This document shows positions 11,544 through 23,239 of a stretch of 64,000 nucleotides of DNA, piece after piece. The stretch's first letter is position 1, and each line of letters opens with the position of its first letter. A program made the position numbers and the translations under genes. Location: the NCBI GenBank assembly GCA_030848705.1, contig CM061245.1:38754711-38818710 (forward strand), given 5' to 3'. This DNA is from Heracleum sosnowskyi. Its lineage: Eukaryota > Streptophyta > Magnoliopsida > Apiales > Apiaceae. The notes under the pieces are model-generated. The model was given only the letters and a program-made list of their open reading frames with translations, was not told the origin of the DNA and did no database searches.

Positions 11544-14500
11544 TTAAATTATTTGATATAACAGATTCATCTTCAAGAAGTTGGATAACAAATTTTCTTC
11601 TTTTTCTTCAAGAATTTGAATCAGTATTTCCTTAAGATTTCTGAGTTCTTCATCTTCCTCATTAATCTGGTAGATAGCTGCTCTGAGATTCAATATGGAG
11701 ATTCTCTGAAGACTATGCTCTTCAAGCAAAAGATAAGCAATTTCCTTCCCATCAGGATTGAGAGTAAGTTGAGTCATGCCAAAAGTTACTTCTTTAACAG
11801 CAGTACCCCTTTGCATTTCCACATCCTGACCTCTTTGATTTAAGTACATGGGAGTATAATTACCATTGAAATTACTGTTTCCATCCAGTCTTCTTCTTAT
11901 TGTTGACAAAATCATGTCACTCCACTCTTTGCACATTTGATTCTTCAATCTTAAAAGATAATGAACATTTTCAGTTCTTGTGTAGTTTTCATCAGCAGAT
12001 CTTGAATAGATAGAATCTTCACACTACCATCTTTCATGAAGTACATAAGCTTTTCTTTCTTGTCAAAACCATCATGACAATCTATAACTATATCAACAGC
12101 TAGTAAATTGTTCAGGTTTTCAGAAGTTAAAGTACCTCCAATTTCAGTTAAGGAGTAAGGATCAACATATGACATATTCAGATATTCAGCATCCCTGTGT
12201 CCAATACCTCCTCTTGAATTACTTGTCAATTGCTTCAGATTTGAAAACATCTTTAACCAAAGTGCTTTTGATCTAACCATGTCAGATAAATCAACAACAC
12301 TTGAAGCACTTGTAATAATTCCTCCAGTCTGAAAATTGATAGGTGTATCACACCTCAGTGTACTTATGTGTTTCCACTTCTTATCTTTTTCCTTTTCAAA
12401 GGCATAGCTTCTTTCTAGTAAAGATTCTTGTCTGCTTGGGTTCCTCTAGTTTCTTTCATTTGAATGTTTAAGCCTTTGTTTATAGAGATTGAAATCTCTA
12501 TTTGTTTTTCTTGTGATTTCTCTTCTTCTGGCTTCTTCTTCTTCATCTACTTCCTTGTTGTGAGAGTCAACCATAGTAGATAAGATTATCAAATCAATCT
12601 CTTGCAGAATTTCAGAATCATCAGGATCTTGAATATTATCAGGAACAACATCAGGATTAGATTCTTCAATTTGATTTGTATTGCAGAGAGTTGATTTTCT
12701 TGATTTTATTCTCAATTCAGGTTCTTCTTCGATATTTCCATCATCACCAAAAGTAGATCTGTCAGGAACTACTAGATTTTGAATAGGTTCAGGAATTTCT
12801 TCAATTCTTAACCCTCTAGACCTTGTCTGTCTAGGTACTATTTGAGTTGAAGAACCTCTTCTACTTCTTCTAGCACCTCTCCTACCTCTGCTTCCTCTAC
12901 CTCTAGTAGAAACAGAATAGCTTTCCATTATCTCTTTTTGTTGTCTCAAGAATTCTTCATTTGAGAGATCTGGATATTCTTCACTTGCTGTAGAGAGTGC
13001 TTTTCTGGCAAATAATTGTTGAACTCTTTTATCAGTATGATAAAGAGTAACAATTCTACCATCCTTTGTAGTAAACTTCTGAAATAAATTTGATGCATCT
13101 TTAGGATTATCAATAAAAATATCTTCATCACCTTCAGGAATTGTAGCAAGAGTATGTCCATGACCAGGTGTCAGGATTTGTTCTTCCGTCAGGATCTGAG
13201 ATTGCACCAACGTTCTTACTGTCTTAACTCCAGAATCAGAAACATGAGTTGACTGCGTTGTTTGACTTTGAGAAGTTTGAATTGTAGACTTCAAAACAGC
13301 AGCATCAGAGGTTTCTCCTTGTATCGCTTTGTCACTACCATCATCTCCAGTATCATCATCATTATTACTTAATACTAGATCAGGTGTGCATTTTGTCTGA
13401 CTAACCTTCTCCCCCTTTTTGACATCAGGATTTGACAATAAATTCAAAATTAAGGAAAGAGAGGCTTGAATGTCAGTTACCTTAGTATCCAGAGAATCAA
13501 TCCTTCTGTTGATGGAGGTTTGTTCAGAAATGACAGATTTCACTTGGGATTCTACTACCCTTAGCTGAAAAGCAGTAGGCACCTTTGTAAAATTTTGAGA
13601 AATATCATTCCTCACCAACTCAGTTGAGTTCTTGATAGAATCAATCTCACTTTTTAGGCTTTTGGATAACAGAGTTATAGCCTTCAGATGATTCTTCAAG
13701 TCTTGATTCTCTATAGATTGTACTGCATCATAGGCATGTTCCAAAGCAGAAGAATAACTTACAGATTCAGCAGATCTGTACCATGAATTGTTCCATTCAT
13801 TCTGTCTAAATGCCTCAGCAAGATTAAAGGAAGGAATAGAAAAATCTCGTCTCTGATCTTTCCCAGTGGAAGCTTTGCCAGCCATATATGTACTTGATGA
13901 ACCAAAATTAGTTCCAAGACTAACTTTGAGTGCTGTAGCAAGCTGTTCCTTCTCTTTTCGATTCTCATCATTATCACTATCATCAGAGTCATCATCATCA
14001 GTACTATGAGTAACATCAGGATCAGGAATAGCTATACCTTTCATTTTATCATGTGAATCTGTGATAGGATAATCCATTGGTCTTGAACGAAGTGGCTGTA
14101 TCAGGATAGGCTCAGGATCAGGAGCACCATTAGCGTCAGGATGAACACCGTCAGGATTTGATATGCTTGCATCAGTATTTGCTACCAATGGTTCTTGTGG
14201 AGCTTGAGGTTCAGAAGCTGCTTCAACACTTTGAGTCAAAGGTTCTTGTGTGCTTCCCTCATTGACAGTGTCCTCGACCAATCTTTGAACTTCATCTGCA
14301 CCAGAAATCCCTTGAGTTGTGTCAGGAAATTTCTCAGAAACTGTATCTTGGCCTGCATCTTCACTTTGAGAAGATGGTTCTTGTGTAACCATTCCACTAG
14401 CTAAGCCTTCACCCAAACTTTGATTGAGTGGTTCTTGTGTGGCTGGATCATCAGAAAGAGCTGCTGAACCACTTTGAGGTTCAGGTTCTTGTGGGCTTGA

Positions 14501-16057
14501 TCCTTTCAGTTTCTTCTGTCTCTGATAGACTAACTCTTCTGCCTTCCTTAGCTTTTCCATTGGATGTTTTATCCCAAAATTGGAAGCAGCAGCACCATAC
14601 TTCTCCCATGAAATATCAACATGTCTTTTTGTTGGAGAGTCCTGTGCTGGAGAGTCTGAAATAGTAACCACTTGACTTGGTGCAGCATCAGGAATACTAA
14701 CATCAGGATTTGCTTGAGCAGTAGAAACTGATTGCTCATTCAGAATAGAAGTGTCCTGTACATCAGTATCCTGCTTCTTTTCTAAAGGAATTTGATACCT
14801 GCCCTTAGTTAATCTTCATTTCTTCTGTGGTGTAGACAATGAAACCACAGCTGTAGTAGCAGTATCAGCAACTTCCTTATTCACATTCATTATAGAGGAT
14901 ATAGGTAAGTCATCCTCTAAATCAGTCTCATCCCTGAGAACTAATTTTCTTTTAACAGAAACAACCTCAACACCTTTTGCAGCTTTCTTCACCAGGACCC
15001 CTTGTACACCCCCTTGTAACTTCTTTTTAGTGAGTGGTGTAAAAAAAAAATCCCTTGAACCTGATTGCCTTCCTGACACATCAGTTCTAGCTGACTTCTT
15101 TGATTTTGCAACTAAAGTCTTTTGAGAGACATTAGAGGTGGCTGTTGACTGTTTGGACTGTTTAGGATGAATGCTTGGGTTAGGAACAAGGTGTGATTGA
15201 CCTTGCCCCATAGCATTAGAAATTAAACCATAACGAGTAGGCATTTTCCTATGTAAGAAAAACCTAACCTCATCAGGAATAAAAACATTTCCTATGAAAC
15301 CATTTGCCTTATCACTGTTGACTAAGGACTTAATATTATTCTCAGTAATTCTACAAATAGGTAGAACTACATCATTCTCAAAAACAACATTAGGACACAA
15401 GTGATTAAAGATCAACTGTAAAAATCGAAGAAAACAAACAGAACCTAACTTATCTGATTTCCTATCACTTAAAGCTTTCAAGATAAACGACCCATAATCA
15501 AACACTGTAGAATGGATAAGAGAGTACCCAATTTTAAGAGATCTTGATGGAAGAGCATCAAAATTTGATGTCTTGTTCAGGAAACATCGGTTGATCGTAT
15601 CAAAGAAGAAATTCCATTCCTTCTTAAGCTTTGTCCTAAAGAGATTGCCATATCTCTTTACTTCACCATTGTAGCCCAACTTTGTTACAAACTCAAAGAG
15701 AGTAGAGTCCGAAACATTATCAGGAATAGCATCACCAAGAACAGGTAAATGCAGGGCTTCCTCCACAATTGCAGGAGTCACATAGTGAGTAATTCCATTA
15801 TATTCAAAACTCATCAAGATGGTGTCAGAATACCCTTTGTCAAAAGTAACTGAGTTCCATACCTGCATTACAGACTTAAAAGAAACACTTGCGGGTTCTG
15901 TTAAAGCAAACTTCAATGGGCTTGAAGATAGAAAATCTTGAATTATATGAAACTCATTGGGTAAATCTTGATGATTTAGAATAGCCACAAAATTGTTAGT
16001 GGCAAAAGTAACACCACTAATCACTGTTTGTTTGTTCATGAACGATGAAGACGCCAT
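11544..16057 (-). pseudogene. S1 third ORF (env-like position), decayed
   Basis: About 1500 codons starting at ATG 16057 (MASSSFMNKQ). An in-frame TGA at 14816-14818 and an in-frame TAG at 12446-12448 interrupt the same frame, and a one-base shift lies near 11960, after which the frame runs to 11544. The TGA stands where AAGAAATGAAGA is read, so a CGA arginine codon turned TGA is plausible. The N-terminal 230 residues (with KKEWNFFFD and a later FLRFLQ) align with the S2 and S3 third ORFs. A basic stretch follows (KSKKSAR, VKRKLVLRD), then a long acidic Ser/Gln-rich part, an RGRGSRGRRGARRSRRG arginine-rich patch and a Glu-rich helical end. No signal peptide or transmembrane stretch is visible. 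Many N-P-D triplets are the translation of the AATCCTGAT word. Function unknown. Confidence 0.75.
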
Positions 16058-16556
16058 TGTAATTCTTAAAAAATCTTGAGAATTGATGTTTGAAAATAGT
16101 TAGGGTTCGTGAGCACAGAGAGAGATAGAAAATCGAAAAACTGATGATAAGAGAGTAATTACTGATTTAGAATAAGTAAAAGTGTTTTGTTAGAACAAAA
16201 CTTTACTCTCAATAACAGGTGGCAGGATATGATTTGTGCACAAATAATTAGTGGACAGATTACGTGTGTAATTTAAATGAAACTACACCGCTTTTTATGT
16301 GTATGTATATGTATATCTATAACAGTGCAACACACGCGCTCATACAGTTGTCCTACTAAAACTCAACCGTCCATCAGCAGATACTGACGAAAAATTAGGC
16401 ACAAATAAAGCAATGAAATACTGACCTGAACATCAGGATTGACCAGTTGACTTCCTGTCAGGATTGAGTCCTATCAGGAATAGATCAAAAATACATACCT
16501 TTCTGAATAACCATCAGTTTTTGACAGTTATCAGGATTTCCTCTCTGTAGCTTTCC
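16058..16556 (-). promoter_or_regulatory. S1 pol-third ORF spacer, promoter-like
   Basis: In element direction this begins just after the pol stop with a cluster of AATCCTGAT-type words (plus strand ATCAGGATT; about 16430-16545). It then has TATA-like AT-rich stretches (about 16185 and 16310) and a leader rich in CT (TCTATCTCTCTCTGTGC, CGAACCCTAAC) before the ATG at 16057. The leader resembles plant 5' UTRs. This suggests that the third ORF has its own promoter rather than depending only on the LTR. No TATA box is decisive here. Confidence 0.5.
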
Positions 16557-16680
16557 TCAGAAATTCTCAAAGTTCATCATTCCAAGTTCATTCACCAATT
16601 TATTGAAAGTAGCTTCAGGTAGTGGCTTGGTGAATATATCAGCTAGTTGTTGATCAGTAGGAACAAAATGAAGTTCAATT
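16557..16680 (-). pseudogene. S1 pol C-terminal remnant (RNase H end)
   Basis: The minus strand reads ELHFVPTDQQLADIFTKPL and ends MMNFENF-stop at 16557. This is the hallmark C-terminus of Ty1/copia polyproteins (ADIFTKPL) and matches the ends of S2 and S3 pol. Only about 40 codons remain. The preceding sequence is T1 gag, joined at 16680/16681 in what happens to be an open frame. Confidence 0.9.
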
Positions 16681-17020
16681 GTCGAGGAGGCATGCCATAG
16701 TTTGGCATCCCAAGAGTTTGAGTTGCATATTGGGGAAGATCCGTAGTATGGAGTTGAAGCCCACTCAGTGCATTCATGAGCAGTGGGGAGGTCGTGATTG
16801 TGGTCTCTTGTGGATTAGATCCATGAATGACCATCTGCAGGGGATTCGTCCCTTCAACTGAAATTGGGACTTCCGGTCCTTGAGTGGTGGTGAGGGGGAT
16901 ATTTGCCCCTTGAATGCCAGTAGTTGGCGGTGGTTGATTTCCTTGAGCACCAGCCTCAAAGGTGAGAGGAAGCTCATCAGAAGTTTGAGTATCTCGAGTT
17001 GTTCTTCGTGTGTTTGCCAT
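16681..17020 (-). pseudogene. T1 gag N-terminal remnant
   Basis: ATG at 17020 opens MANTRRTTRDTQTSDE, a Gln/Pro/Thr-rich gag N-terminus typical of Tat-like elements. About 113 codons survive to PNYGMPPRQ before the deletion junction. The start is chosen because it is the first ATG after the PBS and leader. The capsid, nucleocapsid and pol that should follow have been deleted. Confidence 0.75.
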
Positions 17021-17035
17021 GGTTGATGTTGTCTT

Positions 17036-17051
17036 CCCACAGACGGCGCCA
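17036..17051 (-). other. T1 primer binding site
   Basis: Two bases inside the 5' LTR, the minus strand reads TGGCGCCGTCTGTGGG. The first nine to ten bases match the 3' end of plant tRNA-Asp (complement of ...ACGGCGCCA), a common primer in Ty3/gypsy Tat and Athila elements. Confidence 0.75.
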
Positions 17052-17053
17052 AA

Positions 17054-17807
17054 TGTTATGGAATAAAAACTGTATCTTTGAATTCAATGTTAGGGTTAGA
17101 GAGCTTCGAGCTTTAATGGCTGCTCTTGTTGTCGGGGACTAACTCGGTCCTAACAAGATGCCTACGTATCTCTAGTGTTTAGAGAATCAAGCCAATAAAA
17201 CGTAGTTCTTGGTGTTTCCCTCGGGGCTATGGCGGCAGGGGCACACCAAGGACGTAGTGACTTGTATGTCCTTATTCGAGGATGAAGTCTAAAACGTCGT
17301 AGATGACGTATGGAGCTGTGTCCAAAATGTAGTAGATGACGTATGGAGCTGTGTCCAAAACATAGTAGATGACGCATGGAGATGTGTCCAAAACGTAGTA
17401 GATGACGTATGGAGCTGTGTCCAAAATGTAGTTCTATTGTGAAGGAGCAGGGTCCTTATATAGGCGTCTGGAGCCTCGTATTTAGAGTAAATTTAGGAAA
17501 CTTAGCGAATAAGTCTCCTTTTTGATAATGGATAAACATTGTATTGCTTGGTGGACAAGTCTTTTCCTTGTTGATAAGGACTATGACTCATTATTTCTTT
17601 TAATTGGGATTCTGGATCCTTCTTTGATGAATTTACCATATTTTGGACTCCTTTCCTGAGCTGTATATTTTCCCTATTTATTAATTACGAAATTAATAAA
17701 TAATTAGGATTTCGGGCCTTGCTTATTGGGCCGTGTTCTTAGACCAATCTGGGTCTAATTAATACGTAATTAATTGCACTTCTAGGATTATTTTTCAGCC
17801 CATATCA
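17054..17807 (-). repeat. T1 5' LTR
   Basis: 754 bp, partner of 9091-9844. It contains the 33-bp array at 17291-17422, one unit of which has decayed (GACGCATGGAGATG), and a TATA box at 17454-17464. Confidence 0.93.
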
Positions 17808-18420
17808 CAAGGATTGATTATCAAACTAATTAAAACAAATCTAGAATAAATTCGATATAAACTTTTTTATAATTTGTAATAAAAAGATAGAATGCTAAAA
17901 AACAGTTCGAGATAATTACTATGAATAATAAGTGTGTGCTAGGAATTTTTCAGACATACTAAGAATAAAATTTATAGAAAAAATGTTAAAAAAATGATCA
18001 CACCAAACTTTTGTCTATAAAAAATAACATTATAATGATATTATTTGTAATTATTCAACAAATAAGTGTATGCTGGGAATTTTTCTGGCATTTTCTTAGC
18101 CTTGCGTTGACATTTAATATATAGTAATAGAAGTAACTAGATTTGGTTATTATATTTGTTTTGTTAACTTTTAAATAAGGTGAGTATTTAGCTGCAAGAA
18201 GCTGCTGTGCCCAAATTCTTTGGATGATACAAACACTCATGGACTATGACATCAAATGCGATAAGATTTCACTTTATATTATCTGTGAATCCAGTAAGAC
18301 AGCAAAACAGACTTATTTTTGTTTTTTCAGTCACATAACTTGATAATAATTCAAATCGGTAATTGTTAGTCATAACACCTATTCACCCCTCCACTCTAGG
18401 TGTTGATTCTCAATTATCTC
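17808..18420. other. T1 right flank with a possible reversed LTR start
   Basis: AT-rich, no gene. At 18366-18412 the minus strand reads ACACCTAGAGTGGAGGGGTG and then AATAGGTGTTATGAC. This resembles a Sirevirus-type LTR start, but in the opposite orientation to the scars at 8797-9090. It could be an old solo LTR that T1 entered, or an unrelated repeat. Confidence 0.3.
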
Positions 18421-18849
18421 ACTTATATAAATGTTTAAAGTTTAAATCCTTGACAATATATTAAAATTAATATTTATTACGAACATTACAAACATGTTAA
18501 AATTAACAATTAATGGATCTATTATAAAATACAAATGAAGATAAATTTACACCAATCATATATTATTTTAAAATTTTAAAACTAAAATATGTAAAAGTAA
18601 CTTGCAAGCTAGAATTTATGAAAAAGAGAAAGTTTACTAGAACAACCGTAACACCAAGCCACTGATGTCAAAGAGTACGTGACTATGTGTCAGGATGATG
18701 TGATTTGATTTTTTTTCTTTTTTCCAAAATTCAGAAAATGCAGAGTGCTAAAAAACCCTTAATAATTTAGTGGTGTCACAAGAAATATTTAAATTTATGT
18801 TAAAAATTATTTTCAAAATCAATCATAATGATAAAAAAAGGTTGTAAAT
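18421..18849. other. non-coding, nothing recognised
   Basis: AT-rich DNA between the T1 flank and the palindromic element; no supported feature. Confidence 0.6.
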
Positions 18850-19246
18850 AATCGAGAGAATTTATCAAAAATACTACTTTTTCTATTTTTTTTTTTGTAA
18901 TTTTACCATCTTCTACAAATATTTGCAAAAATACTATTTTTTTTGAAAATATTTGCAAAAATACGGTCTGCAACTACTTTCAACCATCTGCAACTGCAAT
19001 CAAAATCAACCACAGATGCAACAAAAAATATGGTCCGCAACCAACGCAACCAGATGCAACCAAAAGCAACTTTTTAAAAAATGATTGAACAACAGCTGAG
19101 AATTAAAAAAAATTGTTAGTAAGATGTTTGGTAAGCTTGCGGTCTTGATTAAGTCGTTTCCCTGGGTTCAGTAGTTAACATATGTTGGGTTTTAGAAATA
19201 TTAAGAATGAGAAATAATTCGTATACAGACTTAGAGTTTAGGGTTG
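18850..19246. mobile_element. left arm of a palindromic (Mutator-like?) element split by T2
   Basis: Words AATATTTGCAAAAATAC, ACGGTCTGCAACTACTTTCA and AATCAACCACAGATGCAAC appear here. They recur as reverse complements in the same order at 41770-41930, on the other side of T2. The two arms are therefore the long inverted repeats of a foldback element into which T2 inserted at GGTTG. Long inverted repeats without an ORF suggest a non-autonomous Mutator-like element; the family is not proven. Confidence 0.7.
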
Positions 19247-19672
19247 TGATATGGTCAGAAAAGTAATTATAAAAATATAATTGACAAGTCAATGGAAAGG
19301 CCGATATTTAAGGCCCGACACCCTAATTATTCATTAATTTCGTAATTAATGAATAGGGAAAATATACAGCTCATAAAAAGAGTCCAAAATATGGTAAATT
19401 CATCAAAGAAGGATACAGAATCCCAATTAAAGGCAATTAATGAGTCATAGCCTTTATCAACAAGGAAACGAATTCTCCAGCAAGAAATACAATGTTTATC
19501 CAATATCAAAAAGGAGACTTATTCGCTAAGACTCCTAAACATACCATAAATACTAGGCTCTAGACGCCTATATAAGGACCCTGATCCTACAATCAGAACT
19601 ACGTTTTGGACACAGCTCCATACGTCACAACGCCTCGAAGGCGCAACAAGCCACAAAGGCACCCCTAAAACT
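19247..19672 (+). repeat. T2 5' LTR, 3' part deleted
   Basis: Aligns with 41042-41467 up to CACCCCTAAAACTAC. It then jumps directly into gag (CATGAGGCATATG). The last 245 bp of LTR, the PBS, the leader and the gag start are missing. The TATA box CCTATATAAGG is at 19567-19577. Confidence 0.9.
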
Positions 19673-20470
19673 ACCATGAGGCATATGTGCCCCCTTATAT
19701 TCAAGGTCTGGGACCCCAAAATCAACAAACTCGCCAGACCCCTTTCGTTCAAGATTACTCGGGCCCATACACCGAGGATGAGGGTTATACAACTGGGAAG
19801 GATGTCGCCCCAAGAAGGAGACGTTCTTCCCAGACAAATCGGGATCAACCCCAAACTACTAAGGAGAAAATTACAACCCATGAGGCAGAGACTGCAAGAC
19901 TTAAGAAACTCCTTGCTGAGGAGGAGGCCGCTCAATCTCAAGGCCGAACGACTGAAGGGATCCCGATAATCAACTTGGATCCACCGGCAAGGAGAACTAA
20001 GAGGGCCGAAGCCCCAAGAGGTGATCCTAGTATTTTGTTGCCCCTAGGAGATCCTGATGATCCTACACCACCGTTTACTCAAGACATCATGAAAACGGCT
20101 ATATCCAGAAAATTCAAGATGCCTTCGATAAAAGCCTATGATGGAACGGGAGATCCCACAAATCATGTAAGGACCTTCTCCAGTGCCCTGCTGTTGCAGC
20201 CAACCAACAATGCGGTCAAGTGTAGGGCGTTTCCACAAACCTTGGCAGGCATGGCCCAACGCTGGTATAGCCGTCTTCCTCCCAACTCAATTAGGTCTTT
20301 CAAGGAACTAAGCAAAGCTTTTATCAATCAGTTCATTAGTGGAAGGGTGCATGAGAAAAGCTCTGTATCACTCATGGCAATCCAACAAGGAAAGAATGAA
20401 GCCCTAAGGGACTACATCAATCGATTCACTCGGGAGGCTTTGAAATCCCAGACTTGGAGGACAGAGTGGC
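19673..20470 (+). pseudogene. T2 gag, N-terminally truncated
   Basis: Open from the deletion junction in the frame YHEAYVPPYIQGLGPQ and running into the capsid-like core (KMPSIKAYDGTGDPTNHV, RAFPQTLAGMAQRWYSRLPP, FKELSKAFINQF). This is the retrotransposon gag domain of plant Ty3/gypsy elements. It encodes the particle-forming protein. The frame is lost near 20455-20470 and continues in another frame. There is no start codon of its own; the original start was removed with the LTR end. Confidence 0.85.
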
Positions 20471-22631
20471 TATGATAGCCCTGCAACAAGGAACTACTGA
20501 TGACCACTTCAAAAGGTCGTTAGCTAAACATCCACTCGAGAGCATGCTTAAGCTCCAAGACAGAGCCGGAAAATACATCAAGGCAGAAGAAAGCATGAGA
20601 AAACATGAACCCACTACTGGTGGTAATGGTAACTCAAAGAAAAGGAAGGAAACCCAAGAGTACGATGTTAGGGAAAAATTTCCTAGAACGTCAAAGGACT
20701 CTGATTCTCCACCCAAGAGAAACAATTTTGGGCCAAAGTTTACGGAGTATGCAAGATTGAACACTCCCAGGAGTCAAATTCTGATGGAGATAGCTAAGGA
20801 AGGAGATCTCAAATGGCCGAAGCCAATGAGGGCTGACATGTCCAAACGGAACCAAAATCAGTTCTGTCGGTTCCACAAAGAAGTCGGTCACGACACCGAC
20901 GATTGTAGGCAATTGAAAGATGAGATCGAATTTCTGATACGAAGAGGAAAACTTAGCAAATTCACCAAGGATGGAAATCAAGGGAGTCAAAGAGGAAACT
21001 ATGAAAGGAAGGATTACGACAGAAGGGACAACGACCAAGATCGTAACCCTAAGCCCCGAGGGCCAGTCATCAACATGATATTCGGAGGACTAACTACTGC
21101 TGGGTCCTCCCGAAACTCAAGAAAAGCTTATGCACGAGAGATAATGACTGTGGTTGGAGAAGCACCGAAGCGTGCCAGAACAGAAGTGTCAATAGGTTTT
21201 GATGATTCAGACTTGGAAGGGGTGAAGTTCCCCCACGATGACCCTCTAGTCATCATACCTGTGATTGGCAATTCCGAAACAAATAGAGTCCTAGTCGACA
21301 ATGGAGCTTCAGTGGATATCTTGTTCCACGATGCTTTTATCAAGATGGGTTACACTGATTCTCAGTTAACACCCTCAAATATGCCCATATACGGATTCAA
21401 TGGGGTGGAATCAAAAGTGGAAGGCACTATCCAACTCCCAATGACCATGGGGCAAGGGATGAATACGTCTACTCAAATGCTGAACTTCATAGTTATAAAG
21501 GCAACTTCAACCTACAATGCAATCCTGGGAAGGACTGGTCTTCATGCGTTCAAGGCCGTTGCCTCATCTTATCATCTAAAAATCAAGTTCCCAACGAGGA
21601 ATGTGATTGGTGAAGAACGAGGAGACCAAAAGATGGCTAGAAGTTGTTATGTAGCCGCGTTAAGGCCTGATGGAATCGGGGGGCAAGTTCTCCCAATTGA
21701 AGATATGGATACTGACGACAATGAGGACCGAAGAGGGAAACCAGCTGAGGATTTAATCCCAATTCCCTTAGTCCCTGGTGAACCGGAGAAGGTGACTTAT
21801 GTCGGGGCACTACTACTTGAGCCATTGAAAAGCAAGCTCATATCTTTTATTCAAAAGAACAATGACTTTTTTGCTTGGACAGCGGCTGACATGCCAGAGA
21901 TTGATCCCCAATTGATAACTCACAAGTTGAATGTGGATCCTGAAAGAAAGACGGTGAAACAAAAGAAGAGAAATTTTGCTCCAGAAAGGCAAGAGGCCAT
22001 TAAACAAGAAGTTGAAAAACTTCTAGAGGCCGTATTCATTGAAGAGATACAATTCCCTGAATGGTTGGCTAACCCCTTAATGGTCAAAAAAGCCAATGGA
22101 AAATGGAGGATGTGTGTAGACTTCACTGACTTGAATGATGCATGTCCTAAGGATTGTTTTCCCTTACCAAGGATTGATGCATTAATAGATGCTACAGCTG
22201 GACACGAGATGCTCAGCTTTATGGATGGCTTCAGTGGATACAACCAAATTAAAATGCACGAGGATGACATCTCTAAGGTATCATTCATCACTAACTTTGG
22301 TGTTTCCTGTTATCTAGTCATGGCATTTGGACTTAAGAATGCAGGGGCAACCTACCAAAAATTGGTGAACAAAATTTTTGGACACCTAATTGGAAAAACC
22401 ATGGAGGTCTACGTAGATGACATGTTAGTCAAGAGCCTCGATAAGGCCGATCACATTGAGCACCTCCGAGAGGCATTTGAAGTGCTAAGGCACCACAAGA
22501 TGATGTTGAATCCAGCTAAGTGTGCCTTTGGTGTAGGCTCGGGAAAGTTTTTAGGCCTAATGGTTTCCAAGAGAGGAATCGAGGCCAATCCTGAAAAAAT
22601 CAAAGCAATTCTATACATGGAACCACCATAG
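20454..22631 (+). pseudogene. T2 gag C-terminus, protease and reverse transcriptase
   Basis: Continues gag (a knuckle-like CRFHKEVGHDTDDC, about 20863-20904). It then reaches an aspartic protease with VLVDNGASVDIL at about 21288-21323, with Asp-Asn-Gly where most families have Asp-Ser/Thr-Gly. The reverse transcriptase follows: DFTDLNDACPKDCFPLPRID, FMDGFSGYNQI, and catalytic YVDD at 22410-22421. The frame stops at TAG 22629-22631 within PP-stop-TVKDVQKLTGR, where CAG (Gln) is expected, and the same frame then continues. One point mutation is enough to explain the break. The enzymes copied element RNA to DNA in the cytoplasmic particle. Confidence 0.9.
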
Positions 22632-23237
22632 ACTGTCAAGGATGTCCAAAAACTAACGGGAAGAGTGGCAGCATTGGGAAGATTTATCTCCAAGTCAGGA
22701 GAGAAGTGCTTATCTTTCTTCAAAGCACTCAAGAACGTGAAAAATTTTGAATGGACAACGGAGAGCCAAGAGGCCTTTGAGGCCCTGAAGAAATACATGG
22801 CTGAGGCACCACTGTTGGCAAAGCCCAAGCCAGGGGAAATTCTCTATTTGTACTTGGCGGTTTCTAGCACAGCCCTTGGAGCCGTTTTGGTAAAAGAAGA
22901 ATTGAAGGTTCAGAAACCCATCTACTATGTGAGTAAGATTCTACATGGGGCAGAAATAAACTACTCAACGATTGAGAAGTTTGCCTTAGCCTTGGTAATG
23001 GCCTCAAGAAAGCCACGCCCGTACTTCCAGGCTCACAAAATAGAGGTCTTGACTGATCAACCTCTAAGAAACATCTTGCATAGCCCTCAAGTTAGTGGAA
23101 GGTTGATCAAATGGGCCATTGAATTGGGCGAATTTGACATCAAGTATAAGCCTCGAACGACCATAAAAGCTCAAGCACTTGCTGACTTCATGGTTGAATG
23201 TACCATTGACAACCAAGAATTCGGGGGCAGGAAGTAA
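22632..23237 (+). pseudogene. T2 RT thumb and Ty3-type RNase H
   Basis: Same frame as the preceding segment, starting TVKDVQKLTGRVAALGRF (the RT connection) and continuing LYLAVSSTALGAVLV, YYVSKILHGAEINYSTIEK and VLTDQPLRNIL. This is the standard Ty3/gypsy RNase H, which degrades the RNA strand during reverse transcription. The first catalytic position expected as D reads YLYLAVSS rather than YLDAS-like, as in Tat elements whose original RNase H has degenerated. It ends at TAA 23235-23237, right after a GGGGG run that probably lost a base. Confidence 0.85.
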
Positions 23238-23239
23238 TA

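Larger units (their letters stand above)
10873..16680 (-). mobile_element. S1: truncated Ty1/copia Sirevirus nested in T1
   Basis: Minus-strand element retaining, in element order, the last 40 codons of pol, a spacer, a decayed giant third ORF, PPT and 3' LTR. The 5' LTR, gag and almost all of pol are missing. The right edge is a deletion junction with T1 gag at 16680/16681, so no target duplication can be checked. Gene order, PPT type and a third ORF after pol place it with S2 and S3 in the Sirevirus (SIRE/Maximus) lineage. Confidence 0.88.
9091..17807 (-). mobile_element. T1: Tat-like Ty3/gypsy element, internally deleted, carrying a nested Sirevirus
   Basis: Two 754-bp LTRs in direct orientation (9091-9844, 17054-17807) start TG and end CA. 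They are flanked by CAAAG on the left and CAAGG on the right, a near-match target duplication. The PBS (next to the right LTR) and PPT (next to the left LTR) show minus-strand orientation. Only the gag start and the integrase end survive; between them lies Sirevirus fragment S1. About 15 differences between the LTRs counted by eye (about 2%) indicate an older insertion. Lineage is inferred from close similarity of its integrase end and LTR to T2 (19247-41712), which has the Tat-type double RNase H. Confidence 0.9.
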
